Origin: an uncultured Bacilli bacterium
GTDB lineage: Bacteria > Bacillota_I > Bacilli_A > RF39 > UBA660
Assembly: GCA_947624855.1 (NCBI GenBank)
Contig: CANQMC010000008.1
Coordinates: 1-20,630, forward strand
Direction of reading: 5' to 3'
DNA: 20,630 bases
In this document: positions 17,714 through 20,630 of the stretch, piece by piece
How positions within the stretch are numbered: the stretch's first letter is position 1
How the letters are laid out: the number at the start of each line of letters is the position of its first letter
Program-made: the position numbers and the translations under genes
The notes under the pieces: model-generated
The model's input: the letters and a program-made list of their open reading frames with translations, nothing else
What the model was told of the DNA's origin: nothing
Database searches by the model: none

Positions 17714-17736
17714 TTGTACTATATGTACTAGTACAA
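17714..17736. promoter_or_regulatory. Operator-like inverted repeat in front of the ABC operon
   Basis: TTGTACTA-N7-TAGTACAA is a perfect 8-bp dyad. Nested in it is a second perfect palindrome, TGTACTAGTACA (17724-17735), giving three GTAC steps in 23 bp. It lies between the -10 box and the ribosome-binding site, covering the expected transcription start. It is the likely site for the operon's own GntR repressor (inference). Confidence 0.7.
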
Positions 17737-17740
17737 TTAA

Positions 17741-17769
17741 AATATATCACATATTAAAAATAATTACAA
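17741..17769 (-). promoter_or_regulatory. Sigma-A-type promoter of the ABC operon
   Basis: TTGTAA (17764-17769), a 17-bp spacer and TATATT (17741-17746). The predicted start falls inside the dyad at 17714-17736. Confidence 0.6.
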
Positions 17770-17804
17770 CTAAAAAAAGTAAAAAAATAAATAATTTGTT
17801 AAAT

Positions 17805-17833
17805 TTGACCTAAAAATACATAATTTATAAAAT
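17805..17833 (+). promoter_or_regulatory. Sigma-A-type promoter of the RhuM-Fic gene
   Basis: TTGACC (17805-17810), a 17-bp spacer and TAAAAT (17828-17833), each one base from consensus. It is divergent from the ABC operon promoter, with only 35 bp between their -35 boxes. Confidence 0.65.
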
Positions 17834-17880
17834 TAAATTAACCCCATCAAAAAATATTATTTAAAAAAGGAGGAACAAAA

Positions 17881-18816
17881 ATGAAAAACGAAATAATATT
17901 ATTTGAAAATCAAAATGTTAATTTAGAAGTTAATATGAAAGATGAAACTGTATGGTTATCCCTAGACCAAATGGCAATGCTATTTGATAGAGATAAATCA
18001 GTTATATCGAGACATATTAAAAATGTTTTACAAGAAGAATTACAAAAAGACGAGGTTATTGCAAAATTTGCAACAACTGCTAACGATGGTAAAACTTATC
18101 AAGTTGATTATTATAATCTTGATATGATTATTAGTGTCGGTTATCGAGTAAAATCTAAAAATGGTATTATATTCCGCAAATGGGCTAATAAAATACTTAA
18201 AGATTATTTAATAAAAGGTTATTCAATTAATGAAAAAAGATTGAATTACTTAGAAAAAACAGTCAAATTATTAGATATTGCCAATCGAGGTAATGCAAGA
18301 TTTACTGGTGATGAAACTAAAGAAATATTAAAAGTTATTAACGAATATTCCAAAGCTTTAGATTTACTTGATGATTATGATCACAAAACACTAAAGAAAA
18401 TAAAAGGTCAAAAAAGTGAAAAAATAATTACTTATAACGAATGCATGAATATTATAGACAAATTAAAATTTAACAATACAAGTAAATTATTTGCAAAAGA
18501 AAGAAATAATAATTTTAAATCTATTATTAATGATATTTATGTTTCATTTGATGGTATAGATGTCTATCCCTCAATTGAAGAAAAAGCTGCTAATTTACTT
18601 TATTTAACTGTTAAAAATCATGCTTTTATTGATGGTAATAAAAGAATAGCCGCTACTATATTTATTTATTTTTTACAAACAAATAACATATTATATAAAG
18701 ATAATATTCAAATAATAGATAATAATACTTTAGCTTCTATAACTCTTTTAATAGCAGAATCAAATCCTAAAGAAAAACAAATATTAATTGACTTAATAAT
18801 GAATTTTTTAATCTAA
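17881..18816 (+). CDS. RhuM-family protein with C-terminal Fic/Doc domain
   Basis: 311 aa, probably cytoplasmic. The N-terminal RhuM (virulence protein) domain covers about 1-125, with WLSLDQMAMLFDRDKSVISRHI (25-46, helix-turn-helix-like), YYNLDMIISVGYRVKS and FRKWANKILKDYL. The C-terminal Fic/Doc fold (about 180-311) has the loop HAFIDGNKR (H247 to R255): catalytic His, acidic D251, and the GNK-R form nearer Doc than the HPFxxGNGR form of classic AMPylating Fic proteins. It would transfer a nucleotide or phosphate to a protein target; the target is unknown. GGAGGA lies just before the ATG. No antitoxin-sized gene adjoins it and I see no clear inhibitory S/TxxxE helix. The RhuM-Fic fusion is a known architecture, often near restriction or defence genes. 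Confidence 0.88.
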   Translation: MKNEIILFENQNVNLEVNMKDETVWLSLDQMAMLFDRDKSVISRHIKNVLQEELQKDEVIAKFATTANDGKTYQVDYYNLDMIISVGYRVKSKNGIIFRKWANKILKDYLIKGYSINEKRLNYLEKTVKLLDIANRGNARFTGDETKEILKVINEYSKALDLLDDYDHKTLKKIKGQKSEKIITYNECMNIIDKLKFNNTSKLFAKERNNNFKSIINDIYVSFDGIDVYPSIEEKAANLLYLTVKNHAFIDGNKRIAATIFIYFLQTNNILYKDNIQIIDNNTLASITLLIAESNPKEKQILIDLIMNFLI

Positions 18817-18830
18817 AAACATTTATATAA

Positions 18831-18856
18831 AAACTTCTAAAATTAATTAGAAGTTT
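18831..18856. terminator. Bidirectional terminator between the RhuM-Fic and rhodanese genes
   Basis: AAACTTCTAA-AATTAA-TTAGAAGTTT, a perfect 10-bp stem between two convergent genes. The minus-strand side continues in TT before ATATAA. It overlaps the rhodanese stop codon. Confidence 0.75.
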
Positions 18857-19112
18857 ATTCATAACTCATTTGAGTTACATCATAACCATAAAACTCTAAG
18901 ATACTTACTGCTTTTCTTGATTTAGTACCTTTATTACAAACAATAAAATATTTTTTATTTTTATCTAATAAAGTTTTATAATTAAGTAAAAGTTTTTCAT
19001 AAGGTATGTTTATACTATCAGGATGGTGATATTCTTGATAATCAATTGGAAGTTGTATATCTATTAATGTTCCTAGAGCTTTATGATATTCATTTATATT
19101 TAATCTTTTCAT
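18855..19112 (-). CDS. Single-domain rhodanese-like protein
   Basis: 85 aa, a minimal rhodanese fold that carries sulfur as a cysteine persulfide or acts as a redox/sulfur relay. The active-site loop is CNKGTKS (59-65, C59 nucleophile), matching CxxGxxS, followed by SRKAVSILEFYGYDV as in GlpE/PspE-type domains. The N-terminal half has LIDIQLPIDYQEYHHPDSINIPYEKL, the usual D-R-x-E-Y-x-x-G-H-I region in altered form. The ATG has no recognisable Shine-Dalgarno, only AT-rich sequence, so translation may be weak. It lies just after the terminator copy at 19130-19159. Physiological partner unknown. Confidence 0.85.
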   Translation of the reverse strand: MKRLNINEYHKALGTLIDIQLPIDYQEYHHPDSINIPYEKLLLNYKTLLDKNKKYFIVCNKGTKSRKAVSILEFYGYDVTQMSYE

Positions 19113-19129
19113 AATATATCATATTAATT

Positions 19130-19159
19130 AAAAAAAATAGAACTTATAATATAAGCCCT
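19130..19159 (-). terminator. Terminator after the PBECR4-like gene (copy 1)
   Basis: On the minus strand AGGGCTTAT-ATT-ATAAGTTCT, a 9-bp stem with two G-U pairs, is followed by A and eight T. It is nearly the same sequence as the terminator at 20101-20126. Confidence 0.7.
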
Positions 19160-19177
19160 ATTCATTAAAGAAATCAT
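19132..19177 (-). repeat. Direct repeat copy 1 flanking the RNA/nuclease module
   Basis: Near-identical to 20101-20144. Positions 19151-19177 match 20118-20144 over 27 bases without a mismatch. The outer 14 bases (AAAAAATAGAACTT) also match, with a 2-base gap and one mismatch between. It carries the last codons (DFFNE-type), stop and terminator of the 20125 gene, but here not in any open frame, so it is a displaced copy of that gene's 3' end. Confidence 0.85.
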
Positions 19178-19212
19178 TATCTTTTAAATTACAAAAAATT
19201 GAGAATAAACTT

Positions 19213-19851
19213 TTATAATTCTACTTTTTCTTTTTTTATAATTACCGGAGATGTAACATCTAACGGAGAAATTAATTCAATACTTTTTATTTTTTCTTCA
19301 TATAATGCACCTAATAATGATATATTAGTTTCCACAACAAAAGTTTCTAATATTGTTCTTTCTCCTCCAATATTTTTTAAAGAAAATGTTGGATAATTAT
19401 TAAATAAGTTTTTATATAAAAAATAATCACCCCTTATATAAGTACTCCTCAACATTAGTTCATCATTTCTAATTTTTAATTTAGAACCTTTATCAATATT
19501 ATTTAAAAACACTGGAAGGTATTTTATACGATTTTTTATATTTGCCCAAGTAACATTAGATTTTGTATGCTTTATACTTTTCATAATATCTTTATAAGTC
19601 AATCCATTTTTCATTTTTTCAAATCCCGAAAAACCCTTATACTCATTTTTATTTTTTGTACCTTTAAAAGCATGTTGTAATCCAATTAAATGTGGAAGTG
19701 AACTTACTTCTATTTTAAATTTTATTTCTTTACTATTAGTTACTATTTTACAAACATAACCATCATATTTTTCAAAATATAATGCTAAATCTTTCAATGA
19801 ATATTTAGAAATGTCCATTAAATTATTTATTTTTATCAAGTCATAATACAT
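19213..19851 (-). CDS. Probable PBECR4-type nuclease (Barnase/EndoU/colicin/RelE-like group)
   Basis: 212 aa with no signal peptide or membrane helix. IKFKIEVSSLPHLIGLQH (43-60), with H54 and H60, resembles the core of the PBECR4 domain, a phage- and mobile-element-associated RNase-like fold. The later LPVFLNNIDKG, GDYFLYKN and RTILETFVVETN segments also fit this family's strand pattern. The family call is from memory of the motif and is moderate; catalytic residues are not assigned. I place the start at the ATG at 19851 (AGGAAG about eight bases upstream); a GTG at 19860 abuts the AGGA and is unlikely. It directly follows, and is probably read through from, the structured RNA and terminator at 19872-20011. 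A toxin or phage-defence role is inference. Confidence 0.75.
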   Translation of the reverse strand: MYYDLIKINNLMDISKYSLKDLALYFEKYDGYVCKIVTNSKEIKFKIEVSSLPHLIGLQHAFKGTKNKNEYKGFSGFEKMKNGLTYKDIMKSIKHTKSNVTWANIKNRIKYLPVFLNNIDKGSKLKIRNDELMLRSTYIRGDYFLYKNLFNNYPTFSLKNIGGERTILETFVVETNISLLGALYEEKIKSIELISPLDVTSPVIIKKEKVEL

Positions 19852-19871
19852 CTTATTCACTTCCTATATAT

Positions 19872-19892
19872 AAAAAGTCCTTAAAAAGGACT
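19872..19892 (-). terminator. Rho-independent terminator between the structured RNA and the nuclease gene
   Basis: On the minus strand AGTCCTT-TTT-AAGGACT, a perfect 7-bp stem, is followed by TTTTATAT. It stands about 20 bases before the nuclease start codon, so the downstream gene would be expressed by readthrough unless a further promoter exists. Confidence 0.8.
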
Positions 19893-20011
19893 ACATAAAT
19901 CAATTAAGGTCTGGGCTGTATATGACGACAGCCTGCGTCATAATGCTGGATATTAAAGTCCACCAGCGTGGATTACCACCGACCTCAAGTGATAACAGCA
20001 TTACCTGTCAC
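19872..20011 (-). ncRNA. Candidate structured non-coding RNA upstream of the nuclease gene
   Basis: Positions 19900-20011 have 52 G/C in 112 bases by my count, far above the surroundings, and are dense in complementary segments. Read on the minus strand: a 5' hairpin GTGA...TCAC with inner CAG/CTG; an 8-bp closing stem TTGAGGTC/GACCTTAA (19981-19988 with 19904-19911); and, inside it, hairpins GTGG-TAAT-CCAC, GCTGG/CCAGC and ATGACG/CGTCAT. The result is a cloverleaf-like multibranch, followed by the terminator hairpin. A promoter ends five bases before it. It has no T-loop or CCA and is not a tRNA. It does not match any riboswitch, 6S, SRP or tmRNA consensus I know. It could be a standalone sRNA, an RNA antitoxin or a cis-regulatory leader. 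Confidence 0.6.
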
Positions 20012-20015
20012 TAAA

Positions 20016-20044
20016 TTTATACCATTTTTTTCTATAAAATGCAA
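20016..20044 (-). promoter_or_regulatory. Promoter of the structured RNA
   Basis: TTGCAT (20039-20044), a 17-bp spacer and TATAAA (20016-20021) with an extended TGG before the -10. The expected start is at about 20009-20011, the 5' edge of the G+C-rich element. Confidence 0.6.
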
Positions 20045-20055
20045 GCTTTTTTACT

Positions 20056-20087
20056 TTAATATTTAAAAAACGTTAATATTTAAAAAA
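20056..20087. repeat. Short AT-rich direct repeat
   Basis: TTAATATTTAAAAAA occurs at 20056-20070 and 20073-20087, separated by CG. It lies between the upstream gene's terminator and the RNA promoter and may be an UP-element-like or regulatory repeat. Nothing else is visible in this stretch. Confidence 0.5.
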
Positions 20088-20100
20088 TATTACATTATCT

Positions 20101-20126
20101 AAAAAATAGAACTTAACATAAGCCCT
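20101..20126 (-). terminator. Terminator of the right-edge gene (copy 2)
   Basis: On the minus strand AGGGCTTA-TGT-TAAGTTCT, an 8-bp stem with two G-U pairs, is followed by A and six T. It begins at the stop codon of the gene ending at 20125. Confidence 0.75.
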
Positions 20127-20144
20127 ATTCATTAAAGAAATCAT
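20101..20144 (-). repeat. Direct repeat copy 2 flanking the RNA/nuclease module
   Basis: This is the in-place copy: it contains the true final codons (FFNE), stop and terminator of the right-edge gene. Its partner is at 19132-19177, 967 bp away in the same orientation. Confidence 0.85.
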
Positions 20145-20630
20145 CAAAGAACTCATCATCTGTAATTACATTTTCATTTACTATTATACTATCAGCATCA
20201 ACATTTATTTTAGGTTTATTTTCATCTTCCTTTTTAGGAGGCATATCAACTAATACATCCTCTTTTTGAGGTTCTTCTTTTTTAATCACTGATTCATTTG
20301 ATTCATTATTAGTAAAATCAAAAGCTTTCTTTTCTTCTTGTGGTTTTTCAGTTTTCTTTTCTAATTCTTTTCTTTGTTTTTCTTCTTCTTCATCAAGTTC
20401 TTTAAGTCTTCGATCAATATCTTTCATCATCGCATCTATATCTGCATCACTTAAATTAGTCATTGGTTTATCAAACATTGGATTATTACTAAAATTATTA
20501 GTAGGATTCATATGATTTCCCATAGGATTAAATCCTGTATTTAAATCACTAAAAGAATTAACATTGTGATTTATAGGACTTGGCATTCCATTTGGTACAA
20601 AAGGATTAGTCAAATTATTAAAATTATTAG
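20125..20630 (-). CDS. C-terminal part of a low-complexity, charged protein of unknown function (5' truncated)
   Basis: The frame is open to the window edge; the first possible initiator inside (TTG at 20613) has no ribosome-binding site, so the start lies outside. The visible part begins with an Asn/Pro/Met-rich low-complexity stretch of about 50 residues (repeats of NP, NN and PM). A charged, probably coiled-coil segment follows (LSDADIDAMMKDIDRRLKEL, then E/K runs), then a Lys/Glu/Pro-rich linker and an acidic end, TDDEFFDDFFNE. No catalytic motif or membrane segment is seen. It could be a scaffold or a disordered tail of a larger protein. I do not recognise it. Its 3' end and terminator are duplicated at 19132-19177. 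Confidence 0.75.
   Translation of the reverse strand, partial: NNFNNLTNPFVPNGMPSPINHNVNSFSDLNTGFNPMGNHMNPTNNFSNNPMFDKPMTNLSDADIDAMMKDIDRRLKELDEEEEKQRKELEKKTEKPQEEKKAFDFTNNESNESVIKKEEPQKEDVLVDMPPKKEDENKPKINVDADSIIVNENVITDDEFFDDFFNE

Noticed and set aside
19199..19396. 65-codon plus-strand open frame
   Set aside because: Antisense to the end of the PBECR4-like gene, with no ribosome-binding site.
19914..19941. H-type pseudoknot formed by ATGACG/CGTCAT and GGCTGT/ACAGCC
   Set aside because: The connecting loop that would have to cross the first stem is only one or two bases for six to seven base pairs, which is sterically unlikely. The pairings are better read as alternatives.
19904..19988. 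tRNA or tRNA-like gene suggested by the cloverleaf-like fold
   Set aside because: No T-loop consensus, no CCA, no plausible anticodon arm, and the stem lengths do not fit.
19900..20001. 33-codon open frame (MLLSLEVGG...) on the minus strand inside the structured RNA
   Set aside because: Possible small type I-like toxin peptide, but there is only a poor AGG two bases from the ATG, no typical hydrophobic toxin pattern, and an open frame this short is expected by chance in G+C-richer sequence. The pairing pattern explains the region better.
1..20630. CRISPR array, insertion sequence or integrase
   Set aside because: No regularly spaced repeats, no transposase or recombinase genes and no terminal inverted repeats seen. 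The only flanking repeats are those around the RNA/nuclease module.

Overview
The window is very AT-rich DNA (roughly a quarter G+C by eye) from a low-GC Firmicutes-type bacterium. It carries a Gram-positive PolC, a second replicative DnaE, strong AGGAGG-type ribosome-binding sites and a class B penicillin-binding protein. UGG encodes Trp and UGA does not interrupt the genes, so the code is standard. With a cell-wall PBP present, this is not a true wall-less mollicute. An uncultured gut Bacilli lineage (RF39-, Erysipelotrichia- or Acholeplasma-related) is a plausible host, but that is inference.

Layout. Positions 8-9759 hold, on the minus strand, an M14 metallopeptidase with a repeated helical tail, then dnaE, then polC; dnaE and polC are only 9 nt apart. 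PolC is unusual: it has a duplicated OB-fold and a long charged insertion in the polymerase part. Positions 9799-10777 are a compact translation operon (rpmG, an unrecognised 54-aa basic protein, efp) with a promoter at one end and a terminator at the other. Positions 10763-12715 encode a PBP2-type transpeptidase. Positions 12779-13966 hold a small probable DUF2624 gene convergent with nfo (endonuclease IV). Positions 14030-14515 hold an orphan type IV pilin-like gene with its own promoter and terminator. Positions 14547-17769 hold an ABC ATPase, an ABC-2 permease and a YtrA-type GntR repressor in one overlapping operon, with an operator-like dyad lying over the predicted transcription start.

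From 17805 to the right edge the content looks accessory: a RhuM-Fic/Doc protein, a single-domain rhodanese, and a ~0.95-kb module that is the most interesting part of the window. On the minus strand this module has a promoter, a ~120-nt G+C-rich structured RNA, a Rho-independent terminator and then a gene for a probable PBECR4-type nuclease. It is bracketed by near-identical ~45-bp direct repeats that copy the 3' end and terminator of the neighbouring gene. Promoter, RNA, terminator, RNase is the layout of type III (RNA antitoxin/RNase toxin) systems, although neither the RNA nor the protein resembles the known ToxIN, CptIN or TenpIN families. The flanking repeats suggest that the module arrived as a cassette. 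The right edge cuts through a low-complexity protein of unknown function.
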